A DNA stretch of 34,514 nucleotides from Spirogloea muscicola (taxonomy: Eukaryota; Streptophyta; Zygnematophyceae; Spirogloeales; Spirogloeaceae): the NCBI GenBank assembly GCA_009602725.1, contig WELB01000015.1, forward strand, positions 712,802-747,315, in the 5' to 3' direction. A program made the position numbers and the translations under genes. Positions 24,801 through 32,693 of this stretch are shown here, piece by piece. The notes beneath the pieces are model-generated. The model saw only the letters and a list, made by a program, of their open reading frames with translations, ran no database searches and had not been told where the DNA came from. Position 1 is the stretch's first letter; the number at the start of each line of letters is the position of its first letter.

Positions 24801-26725
24801 GTATGAGATTGCATGCATTCCCGTCCGGCGGGACATGGGAAGACTTGTGTGGAGTTTTCAAAGATGACCTCTGTTTTCTTAGGCTTTCAATATTTCATTG
24901 TAGCTGGGCACCTTGCTAAGAGACTTCCTTCATGGACATTCAGGCTCTTGAGCTACGGCTTCCCTTTGACGAGGCTGCTGTGTTGCTGGACAATGCCGAC
25001 CTCATCAAGGTACACCCAGCCACAGCAGCTGCATTGGGCTGGCACCTCTTGCTTGCAAGAGACATGCTAACATTCACTCAACAGCAGGCAGTACATTTGA
25101 CCTGTACAGTGGTCAACTGCACTCGCCTTGTTAAAGTAGGAGAAATGAACCTGAAGATTGTCATAGTGGGGCTATTGCTGAGTGCAGAGGCAGCTCGGCC
25201 TTGAGAAGCTGGAGCTGCTCTCCACCACCGATGAGGCAGCGGTCAAAAGGGCAGGGGCTCAGGGATCGCGGATTCTGACGGCAGTACCTGGCAGCCCTGT
25301 AGCTGTATTTTTGTCGCCTCAGCAGGCTGAGAGGGTCAAAGCAAAGGTGAAGAGAAAGGCCAAGATGGGCTGCCATTTGCATTGCCTTTTGTCAGAAACG
25401 CAGCTTCCATCATGCATTGCTGCAGTATGCTTTCCAATGTAGATCTCACATGTGACATGATTAGGCGACCTGACCTGTGACACACCGTTGGCCAGGTGTA
25501 CCTGCGGCCGAAGTCGTCCAGCGAGTCGGCAGTGAGGCAATGCCTAGCCATGCTGGGGTCTGACATTGAGGTCCACGACTTGACTGGTGCCCCGTCAGAG
25601 CCAGTGGTAGCAGCTGCCTGTGAGGCTCCAAGCATTGAACCACTGCAGAAGGCCTCTAAGTCCTCGAGCAGGTGGCTGTCATGTAGCCATCGGGCACGCA
25701 TAGCTGTAGTCCTCTTGACAAGTCTGACCTTCTGCTAGCTTAGGACCAGAGTCACTATGAAGGTTGTGGGAATTGGGTCTTCAAAGCAGGCTACTCTTCT
25801 CCTTGTTGCTGCATACTTTGCTGCCTTCTGATGATGCTTGCTCAAATTGGAACAACAGCTTTCTCATTAGGGGTCTTGTATACCTTTGTCGGACCCTTGA
25901 TGGACAGCTTTCAGCCTGGGCCTGTTGTACCTGTGCTGAGCTTGCTGCAGCTTCTGGAGCAGCTGCCGTGCTCCAGGGGGATGGCCTGCTAGTGGCCGGC
26001 ACCGCCAGCATCCTGCGCTACTTGGGCAATGCTGCACCCATGGGGTCGTCAATATATTCTCGTGACCCTGCAGGTGACAGTCTATTATGATCATCCCCTG
26101 TTGTTTCTCGGTGGTCCTTACTAATTCCCTCTGCTTTGTGGCTGCTGTGCATTCTGCCTCAGGAGGGGGGTTTTGGTGGTGGCATTTGCGGGGGTTACAT
26201 TGCATTCATTCAATTGTCCACACAATTGTAGACAACAGAAGAAATATAGCTACAGGAGATATACATTTCATCTTGGACTTCACAACGTGAGCATCTTGTT
26301 TGGATGGCTGCTGCAGTACGAGCAGAGACTGACGAGATCCTGGACTGGATCACAAGCAACCTCCAGCCATCCATCTCGAACGGCGACCCTAACGCAGCGC
26401 TGAGTGCTCTCGAGCACTGGCTTCCTTCCTGTAAGCGCTTCTGCTTTGCCGCCTACCGTGTACTAAAATGTGATATATGGTGCCTTCTGTTCACATAGTG
26501 CTTCTCAATATTGTTAGTCTAGGCAGCATGTTATGGCACTAGTAAGTGGGATACACTTTGAGAGATTTGGTTGGGTGAACAGGGAGGGCCCGGAAGTCAA
26601 GAAGCATCGCGGACGTGCTGCTGGCAGCTGTTTTGAGGGATATTCAGAACGACCTTGCAAATGGCCCCTATGTTAGGACGAGGACTTGGCTCCAAGATTT
26701 TGGTCCTGCCCTTACATCTGTTTAA
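15802..26725 (+). CDS. LARS: Cytosolic leucyl-tRNA synthetase with C-terminal GST-like domain (5' partial)
   Basis: Thirty-two exons join in phase: <15802-15936, 16513-16599, 17144-17299, 17447-17485, 17607-17702, 17848-17970, 18229-18276, 18472-18562, 18902-19095, 19222-19351, 19504-19581, 19797-19975, 20278-20355, 20530-20633, 20760-20880, 21057-21179, 21415-21540, 21685-21801, 21946-22048, 22437-22548, 22806-22989, 23153-23251, 23545-23697, 23873-24013, 24215-24319, 24620-24703, 24944-25009, 25188-25346, 25496-25671, 25871-26073, 26317-26430, 26583-26725 (TAA); 1,288 visible residues. It charges tRNA-Leu: class I HIGH site is HLGH (15907-15918), KMSKS site is KMSKQ (22000-22014). The CP1 editing domain keeps [12 protein letters not shown] and [16 protein letters not shown], so proofreading looks intact. 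LeuRS similarity ends near FLSPQ in exon 28; about 212 extra codons follow. They resemble synthetase-type GST domains: [37 protein letters not shown]. The fusion rests on phase and the absence of a start codon, not on transcripts. Confidence 0.9.
16718..16770 (+). repeat. Telomere-like TTAGGG/TTTAGGG repeat in LARS intron 2
   Basis: GGGTTACAGTTAAGGGTTAA, GGGGTTAGGG and CAGGGTTTAGGCCTAGGGTT form a degenerate array inside the intron 16600-17143. Unlike several of the other sites, it is more than 100 bases from the donor. Confidence 0.6.
25496..26725 (+). other. GST-like C-terminal extension of LeuRS
   Basis: The last four exons encode about 211 residues absent from ordinary LeuRS. The first ~60 ([16 protein letters not shown]...) may form the start of a thioredoxin-like half. 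The next exon contains [19 protein letters not shown], very like the SILRYLAR segment of the GluProRS GST domain. The last two exons give the all-helical half, with the S-x-x-D N-cap motif ([13 protein letters not shown]) of GST-C folds. No glutathione-binding residues are recognisable, so a docking role in a synthetase complex is inferred. A separate gene is the alternative, but no in-frame ATG precedes VYLRP. Confidence 0.7.
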
Positions 26726-27478
26726 GGTTACAAGTAGAGAAGTGCACCATATTTTTGGCTTGAGAGAGCGATGAAGGTTGATGAAGGGATGTGAACAAGA
26801 TGTTAAGCTCGTCCAGGGAGCAGGACACACACTGTCATTCGGGCACACGCTATGACTGCCAATCCGGTACTTAAGATTGTCAAAGATTGTGTCGATGACG
26901 TTGATCTGTTGAAGTACTACAAGTGTTAGTGTGGTGGGGTGATAATGTGACGACTGCAATGACGAATTATTGGCATCATGCCAGGTGCACCCAAACAACA
27001 GCGATGTGCACGCGAAAATAAGGAAAGCACTCAACTACCAGTGCGATGGCCAAGCAGGCTGTTCTTGATAGTATTGGAGGCGGCATGAGCCACGTCACAT
27101 CCACACGATACAAGGTTGTTGCAACCACCGCAGTCTTGAAAAACGCGTCTGACTGCCTCCACAGCTCATGTTGGAGTGCCGAACCTGTGCATTGGAATGC
27201 TTGGCAGATCTGCCCTTGCGTAACGCTCTCATGCAACTGCTAATCTCTCAGAGCGCTCCGCTTTCAGCGTTCATCTCCCAGGCTTCTACCACTTTCACTG
27301 GCTACTAGCAGATGAGGGCAGTCCCTGCACGACACTGGCTCCTTGTACGCCAATTATTGCCACCAGGGCACCCTCATACTGGATCAAGCTCAGGAGCAAG
27401 ATGGATGAATGTTGGCTGATTTAGGATGCAAGCATTCAAGGGCTGTGACAATGTGAAGCTAGTCCTTGCTGCGAGGCA
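26726..27478. other. LARS 3' flank, no assignable gene
   Basis: This holds the LARS 3' UTR and intergenic DNA. A 65-codon ATG frame at 27046-27243 (MAKQAVLDSIGGGMSHV...) and a short peptide-like piece, VHPNNSDVHAKIRKALNYQ, near 26988 are the only coding-looking parts. I recognise neither, and splice sites around them are not convincing. Confidence 0.4.
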
Positions 27479-27608
27479 GGTTTGGCACGGCGCTGCGGGC
27501 TTATCATGCAGATAAGGCATCACGGGCAGCAGAGCAAGCAGCCCGGCTTCAGTTCCGCCAGGTCGCTCGCTCTAGTTTTGCATGCGCCTCTCCAACCTGC
27601 GAAATCTC
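27479..27608 (+). pseudogene. Possible J-domain-like exon remnant
   Basis: After a plausible acceptor (GAGGCAG) the frame reads FGTALRAYHADKASRAAEQA then ARLQFRQVARSSF. It resembles J-domain helix II, loop and helix III (xxYHPDKASR...FxxVxxS), with HAD in place of the essential HPD. The frame runs straight into a dispersed repeat at about 27609, so any gene is truncated there. Helix I is not seen upstream. Similarity is short and could be chance. Confidence 0.25.
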
Positions 27609-27730
27609 CAGCGGTCCGTGGCCCACGCCTTGCATCTGCGTGCTGGCCGTGCTCTAGCTGCAGCCTCTGGCTTTTGTCAAGGGGATTGCTTTCCGGCGTT
27701 AAGTCTTTCTGACTTGCGGCTCCTGAGTCC
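27609..27730 (+). mobile_element. Truncated retroelement-like tail copy 1 (plus orientation)
   Basis: Encodes LQRSVAHALHLRAGRALAAA then SGFCQGD...SLSDLRLL, the same C-terminal tail as in four minus-strand copies downstream (28257-28505, 28700-28835, 28980-29120, 29832-30470). This is the only one of the five in plus orientation. It is 5' truncated. Confidence 0.65.
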
Positions 27731-27825
27731 AGTCCACAATGTGATTATTCTGCCGAGAAAGCTTTGGGACAGCGCTTTTCGGCCCCTTTGGACCTTGTCA
27801 AACGTTCCTCGGGCTGGCTGTTCAC

Positions 27826-28165
27826 AGCCCTTGCCCCCTTTGGAAGAGAAGACGCTTCCAGGAGAGGGCGGTGGCTGTGAGAGGCCAGCGCAAAGGAATG
27901 GACAAGGTCCGAAGGAGCCGGATGGCGCAAAAAAGCCAGGTACTTGAGTGCTAAGGCGGCAACAAGGGGGCAAGGGGAAAAGCACCCGTCCCCCGGCGCA
28001 TGGTCCGCATGTTTCAAGCTCCTTGGCCGGGGCGGCGCAGGCCACCGCATGCCCCGCCTTGGAGGCAGAGGGCGTGGAGAGAAGGGCTCGCCCATTGGGG
28101 ATATGGGCTGGAAAAAGCCAGCCCAAAAGAGAATGAACAAAGGACGAGAAGGGCCAGGGGAACAA
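27826..28165. repeat. Dispersed short hairpin repeat, two variants
   Basis: 27826-27935 carries CAGCCCTTGCCCCCTTTGG and GGCGGTGGCTGTGAGAGGCC. 28085-28165 carries CTCGCCCATTG, the hairpin GGGCTGGAAAAAGCCAGCCC and GAATGAACAAAGGACGAGAA. Both blocks recur several times up to 32000. GGGCTGG/CCAGCCC is a 7-bp stem conserved between copies. Confidence 0.65.
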
Positions 28166-28256
28166 AGTGCTCGCCCATAGAGAAGCACTGAGGAAAAGCA
28201 AGCACAAAAAGGAAACAGCTAAGCAGCTAAGCAGCTACGAAGCACTCAGTAACCCC

Positions 28257-28505
28257 TGCTAAGCAGCCTCAGGTCAGAGAGGGACTGGGTTCCTGGAAGC
28301 GGGGCCCCTGGCCAAAGCCAGAGGCAGCAGCGAGGACTCTGCCGGCACGCAGGTGCAATGCGCGGGCCTTGGACCTCTGCAGCGAGACGGCCAAGTGCAT
28401 GCGACCCGGCTGCATGAAGTCCACCGGCTGCGCATGGAAGCGGCGGACAATGGCGTGACGTGAGAGCTGGTTGAGCAGCTCGAGCCACCGAGCGCCCATC
28501 GCCCA
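28257..28505 (-). mobile_element. Truncated retroelement-like tail copy 2
   Basis: The minus strand reads MGARWLELLNQLSRHAIVRR, then MHLAVSLQRSKARALHLRAG and RVLAAASGF. This is collinear with residues ~196-262 of the longest copy (LGSQWLDLLARLARRAV...). It joins the CTCAGTAACCCCTGCTAAGC end that is also found in the inverted repeat at 31443-31809. Confidence 0.6.
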
Positions 28506-28699
28506 TCGTGGAGGAAAGAATTCGCAGCCTCTACCTTATATTGGAAGAGTTATTTGCGTCCAAAGGGGCCGACAAGCGCTCTAAAAGACATGATCAAGTA
28601 AGGGCCATGTAGGAACATCACGTAGGAATCTCTACTTAGTAGCCCCGCAAATAGAAGGGGCCTGAAGAAGTTATGGCAGTACGAGGGGAGGATGGACCA

Positions 28700-28835
28700 C
28701 TCAGTCGGTACGAGTGAGGAGCCTCAAATACGACAGACTAGCTGCCGGAAAGAAAACTATCCCCCTGACAAAAGCCGGAGGCCGCAGCGAGAGCACGGCC
28801 AGCACGCAGATGCAAGGCTTGGGCCATGGACCGCC
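28700..28835 (-). mobile_element. Truncated retroelement-like tail copy 3
   Basis: The minus strand encodes RSMAQALHLRAGRALAAASG then FCQGDSF before diverging. On the plus strand its left edge is CTCAGTCGGTACGAGTGAGG, shared with copies at 28980 and 29830. Confidence 0.6.
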
Positions 28836-28839
28836 GAAG

Positions 28840-28980
28840 AAGTGGCACTCCCAATGGGGGCAAGGGCTGCGAAAAGCCAGCCCAAGAAGAACTGACAAAG
28901 GTTTGGAGGGGCCTTCAAGCGACTAGCAGCTACAAAGGGGCCGGAAGATGCTATGTCAGAACAGGGGAAGGATGGATCAC
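28840..28980. repeat. Dispersed short hairpin repeat
   Basis: GGCACTCCCAATGGGGGCAA, GGGCTGCGAAAAGCCAGCCC and AGGGGCC..GGGGCCGGAAGATGCTATG. The same block and order recur at 29690-29830, so the tail copies and this hairpin repeat form composite units. Confidence 0.65.
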
Positions 28981-29120
28981 TCAGCAGGTACGAGTGAGTA
29001 GCCTCAGATCCGACAAACTAGCTGCCGGGAAACTATCCCCCTGACGAAAGCCGGAGGCCGCAGCGAGAGCACGGCCAGCACGCAGATGCAGAGCGTGGGC
29101 CATGGACCGCTGAAGGGATT
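28980..29120 (-). mobile_element. Truncated retroelement-like tail copy 4
   Basis: Near-identical to copies 3 and 5 over about 130 bases (CTCAGCAGGTACGAGTGAG, then the revcomp of CATCTGCGTGCTGGCCGTGC). It is cut short at ATGGACCGCTGAAGGGATTC. Confidence 0.6.
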
Positions 29121-29234
29121 CTGACAATCAAGCGGGAGAGCAGTGCTCGCCCATTGAGAAGAGGGGCTGGCAAACAAAAGCGAGCCCAAAACGAATGGAC
29201 AAGAATGGCCACTTTCGCCTTACGCTTTTGATCC

Positions 29235-29540
29235 CTCCGCTGCTGGTGGAAGCTGGACCGCCGCGAGCCGCCCCGCGTCTGCGGGGTTGACCCCCGTTGA
29301 CCCTGCCGCGTCAGCAGATCACGTGCGACCCTTGTCGCGACGTGCCGGCCGACACGTCGGCAGCCGCCGGCGCGGATCGCGGCGGCAGCGGCGGCGCCGC
29401 GCGCGGAGATGCGAGTCATGCACGACTGCTGTGGTGGCGGCGGCGGCCGCCGTGTGGTCACAGCAAGCCGTCGCCGGGCCCCGCGGCGCCTAGGCCCGCC
29501 TGGCGAAAGCGCAGTGAGAATCATCGAGTTTGAGAAACTA
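29235..29540. other. GC-rich stretch inside the repeat island, unassigned
   Basis: About 300 bases rich in GGC/CGC triplets with three long overlapping open frames and no recognisable protein. It differs in composition from the flanking repeats and looks like an unrelated insertion or an old exon. Confidence 0.35.
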
Positions 29541-29689
29541 GCTCTTCCTCGGCCATCGCCTCCAACATCGACCATTGCCCCCGTTGGGAGTACCTTGTTG
29601 AGCACTTTGTTGAGTACCCACTTCTTCATGATATCTTCCTTCGAGAGAGACGCTTCCAGGAGAAGAAGAAATGGGCTCGCCCATTGAAA

Positions 29690-29830
29690 GAAGTGGCACT
29701 CCCAATGGGGGCAAGGGCTGCGAAAAGCCAGCCCAAAAAGAATTCACAAAGGTTCAGAGGGGCCTAAGAGTGGTGAGCAGCTACAAAGGGGCCTGAGGAT
29801 GCTATGGTAAAACCAGGGGAGGATGGATCA
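29690..29830. repeat. Dispersed short hairpin repeat
   Basis: AGTGGCACTCCCAATGGGGG, GGGCTGCGAAAAGCCAGCCC, AAAAAGAATTCACAAAGG, then GGGGCCTGAGGATGCTATGG before copy 5 of the retroelement tail. The order matches 28840-28980. Confidence 0.65.
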
Positions 29831-29831
29831 C

Positions 29832-30470
29832 TCAGTAATGACGAGTGAGGAGCCTCAGATCCGACAGACTAGCTGCCGGGAAGCTATCACCCTGACGAAA
29901 GCCAGAGCCCGCAGCGAGAGCACGGCCAGCTCGCAGATGCAGAGCGTGGGCCATGGACCGCTGCAGGGATACAGAGAGGCGCATCCGATATACCTGAGCC
30001 CACGAGCCCGCGGCGTTGAAGTCGGCTGGCTCGCCGCGTCTGCGGGACACAGCCCGCCGCGCAAGCCTAGCCAATAGGTCAAGCCACTGGGACCCAAGAG
30101 CCCCGTGCACGTCCACCGCCAAGGGGACGAACTCGTCGGCAGGTGGGTGGTCGGAGTGCTTGGCCGCCTTGCAGCGAGCGGCCTTCGAGGCAGCGTGGCC
30201 GGCCCGCGAGGCAGAGAGCCCCAGGTTGGAGCGGTCGACCACATCGGTGGTGACTACATCTGCTATGATCCGCGCGCCACCTCCCAGCGTGGACGCCACC
30301 AGGTCCACACGACGCATATGGTGTCCGTCAGCCCTCTCGAGGATGAGCATGACCGAGGCGTTCTCCATCGCCACCGTGTAGCCCGCCTCCTTAAAGATCC
30401 CGAACATAGCATCACGCAAGAGATCGTGCGCAGCTGTTCGTTCGCCTCCAGTGGCGCAGCGGATATGGGC
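29832..30470 (-). mobile_element. Non-LTR retrotransposon-like C-terminal endonuclease fragment (longest copy)
   Basis: About 210 residues are open on the minus strand. Landmarks are HDLLRDAMFGIFKEAGYTV, RRVDLVAST...ARIIADVV, AARCKAAKHS, then FVPLAVDVHGALGSQWLDLL. The pattern R-x-D ... A-D-V ... K ... F-x-P-L-A-V-x-x-x-G resembles the C-terminal restriction-like (PD-(D/E)xK) endonuclease found after reverse transcriptase in some non-LTR elements. No reverse transcriptase is present, so this is a 5'-truncated copy. Upstream the frame runs into the short hairpin repeat near 30480. The assignment is by pattern only. Confidence 0.55.
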
Positions 30471-30600
30471 GAGCCCTTTCCGAATGGGGGCAAAGGGCTG
30501 TGAAATGCCAGCCCGAAAAGAATTGACAATGGTTCGAAGGGGCCAAAAACCGCCGCTTAGCAGCGACGAAGGGGCAAGAAGAAGGGGCCTGAAAGCCGCT
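30470..30600. repeat. Dispersed short hairpin repeat
   Basis: GAATGGGGGCAAAGGGCTGT, GAAATGCCAGCCCGAAAAGA, ATTGACAATGGTTCGAAGGGG. This copy has a decayed hairpin and abuts the endonuclease fragment. Confidence 0.6.
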
Positions 30601-30784
30601 TCCAGTACACAGTGACTCGCGAGAACGTGTTGGAGGCGGCCCAATGCGCGCCTCCGAGCTCGTGGGGCGAGCAAGTTAGCCAATAATGGCGGCCCGGCCA
30701 GGTCGGCGAGCGCGTCCCAGCCTGCGGTGTGCGCAGGTCGGCGCCAAGCGCTGGGGAGGCCGGCGCGGCAGCGGCGGCGATGAG

Positions 30785-31015
30785 ACTTCGGGGAGAGAGA
30801 GAAGGCGCGCGGTGCGCGGGGAGAGGGTGGGGTTTTGGGTCATCTCTTCTGCCTCAGCTCACTGTCGCTGGGGGCGGGGTTTCTAAGGTGGGGGAGAGAT
30901 ATGAGGGAGGGAGAGAGAGAGGGGAGGGAGCGAGACGGGGAGGCGAGCGCGAGAGCGATGGGGGCGAGTTGGTGAGGGAGGTTGGCACGGCGGGAAAAGC
31001 TGGGGGAGGGAGGGC
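30785..31015 (+). other. Purine-rich GA tract
   Basis: A GGGAGA/GAGCGA-rich run of about 230 bases (for example GGGAGGGAGAGAGAGAGGGG near 30905). It resembles the promoter-side tract at 9640-9720 but no start codon or gene follows closely, so it may be a displaced promoter region or simple low-complexity DNA. Confidence 0.5.
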
Positions 31016-31155
31016 ATGGTGACGGCACCCACCGACAGGCTAGCAATGCTGGCCAATCACAGCCATCGCCCTTTATTGGAAAGGATGTCGTGTGTTTGGT
31101 TAAACAAGCGAAGGCGAAGGGCAAATGGCCACGTACAAAGGGCAAGCAGCACATC

Positions 31156-31185
31156 ATGTATGTAGGTCTGAAGACCTACATACAT
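31156..31185. repeat. Perfect 14-bp palindrome with 2-base spacer
   Basis: ATGTATGTAGGTCT, then GA, then AGACCTACATACAT. It lies just before the second copy of a 16-bp direct repeat (GAGAGAAGGCGCGCGG at 30797-30812 and 31197-31212). Confidence 0.85.
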
Positions 31186-31339
31186 AACCCTACAGCGAGA
31201 GAAGGCGCGCGGGGCGCATGAATGGAAAGGGAGGCCAATTCAAGCCAATACATTGTTCAGGCAAAGTCGAGTGCAGACTAAACAAGGCTACATGATACGG
31301 AGACCTAATCTAAGGTACCTAAGGTGACATTAGAGTAGA

Positions 31340-31405
31340 AGGCTCGCCCATAAAGAAAGAGGGGCTGGCAAAGCCAGCCCAAAAAGAATGGACAATGTCC
31401 AAAGC
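31340..31405. repeat. Dispersed short hairpin repeat
   Basis: GGCTCGCCCATAAAGAAAGA, then GGGCTGGCAAAGCCAGCCC, a perfect 7-bp stem with a 5-base loop, then AAAAAGAATGGACAATG. Confidence 0.7.
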
Positions 31406-31442
31406 CGAAGGATGAGAAGCCGAGGAAGGACTACATTGAAGA

Positions 31443-31809
31443 AAGAAGAAAGTGCTCGCCCATTGAGGATAGGGGCTGGACAAGCCAGCCCAAAAAAGAA
31501 TGAACAAAGAACGAGAAGGGGGCCAGAGGAAGCGCTAAGAAACCAAAGCACACAAATAAATAAAGCAGCTACAAATTACTCAGTAACCCCTGCTAAGCAG
31601 CCGCAAATCAGAGAATTCTTTTTCTTAATCAGAGAGGCTGGCTTTTGCGGCTGCTTAGCAGGGGTTACTGAGTGATTTGTAGCTGCTTTATTTATTTGTG
31701 TGCTTTGGTTTCTTAGCGCTTCCTCTGGCCCCCTTCTCGTTCTTTGTTCATTCTTTTTTGGGCTGGCTTGTCCAGCCCCTATCCTCAATGGGCGAGCCCT
31801 TTCTTCTTT
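31443..31809. repeat. Long inverted repeat, two repeat copies head to head
   Basis: The arms are 31443-31607 and 31644-31809 with a 36-base spacer and only a few mismatches. Each arm holds CTCGCCCATTGAGG, GGGCTGGACAAGCCAGCCC, AAGAATGAACAAAGAACGAG, CACACAAATAAATAAAGCAG and CAGTAACCCCTGCTAAGCAG in mirror order. A more decayed single copy of the same unit lies at 28093-28270. Transcription would give a stem of about 165 bp. Confidence 0.9.
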
Positions 31810-31814
31810 TCGCA

Positions 31815-31970
31815 GCCCTTGCCCCCATGAGGAGTGCCACTTCTCACAGCCATTGCCGTCCATTGGAAGAGCTGGTTCTATTCTCACAGCCATCGCCCAC
31901 TTCAGGAGCTGTCACTGACGGCTGGGGAAGAAGTGGCACTCCCAATGGGGGCAAGGGCTGCGAAAGAGAG
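31815..31970. repeat. Dispersed short repeat pieces flanking the inverted repeat
   Basis: 31815-31870 holds CGCAGCCCTTGCCCCCATGA and GGAGTGCCACTTCTCACAGC in one direction. 31925-31970 holds the same words reversed (AAGTGGCACTCCCAATGGGG). Together they form a looser outer inverted pair. Confidence 0.6.
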
Positions 31971-32000
31971 AGCAGGGAGGGTGGGAGGTAGGAGAAAGCG

Positions 32001-32693
32001 GCTGCTGATATGAAAGAATCGGCTGTGAAAGGGGAGGGCTGAGGACCGGCGCGGGGGAGAGAGAGAGAGAGAGGCAGGGAAGGCAGGACCTCGGGGCAGC
32101 AGAGAGGCCTCACGCTGCTACTGGCCTGAGCGCGCTGCCCAGGCGAGCCTCAGTCGCAGGCCGTGCTGCGCGACAGAGACGAGCGCAGGAGCGCAGTCAG
32201 GTTTGGGAAGTGCGCTGCCGTCTTTGCAGCCACAGAGGTGCCGGGGCCATGCCTCCATGTCCGCGCAGGCTGGGGCGCGGCCCTGCACCGAGTGCTCGAG
32301 CGGCACCGACGGCCTGCCCTTAGAGCTTGGCCGGCAGGTGCCGCCAGCGTCGCTGGGCGCCGCTGTGGACACGCGAGCTGGAAGCTGGGCCGCACTTGGA
32401 ACAGCTTCAAGGGCCGCCAACGACAAGGTGGAGCGACCGCCAGACTGGACCAGCGGACGACGAAATCCGGCGAACGGCTCGCTGCCTGCAAGGCCCGGCT
32501 CGTGGACTGCAGGCAAGAGACTTGTCGCAGATTACACGGCATTGTGACACAGTGCTGCAGACATGCTCGTGAGCTGACCGCCCGCAGTCCTGCCTTGTAG
32601 ACCCACAACGACCTGTTGGCCAACGAGAGTCTGCAAGCTCCGTGAAGCCCTCCAGGCTTCCAGACAGGCAGATGCGAGTCGCCTTGGTCTGCC
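32001..32693. other. 5' flank of the secreted protein gene, no assignable gene
   Basis: A short (GA)n tract lies at about 32057-32075. From 32150 to 32600 the DNA is GC-rich and open in four frames at once. None of the translations shows a recognisable domain, so I cannot say whether an exon is present. It probably contains the promoter and 5' UTR of the next gene. Confidence 0.4.

Noticed and set aside
27677-28207. 176- and 147-codon minus-strand frames
   Set aside because: They translate through the dispersed hairpin repeat and the tail copy in different frames, with no conserved protein.
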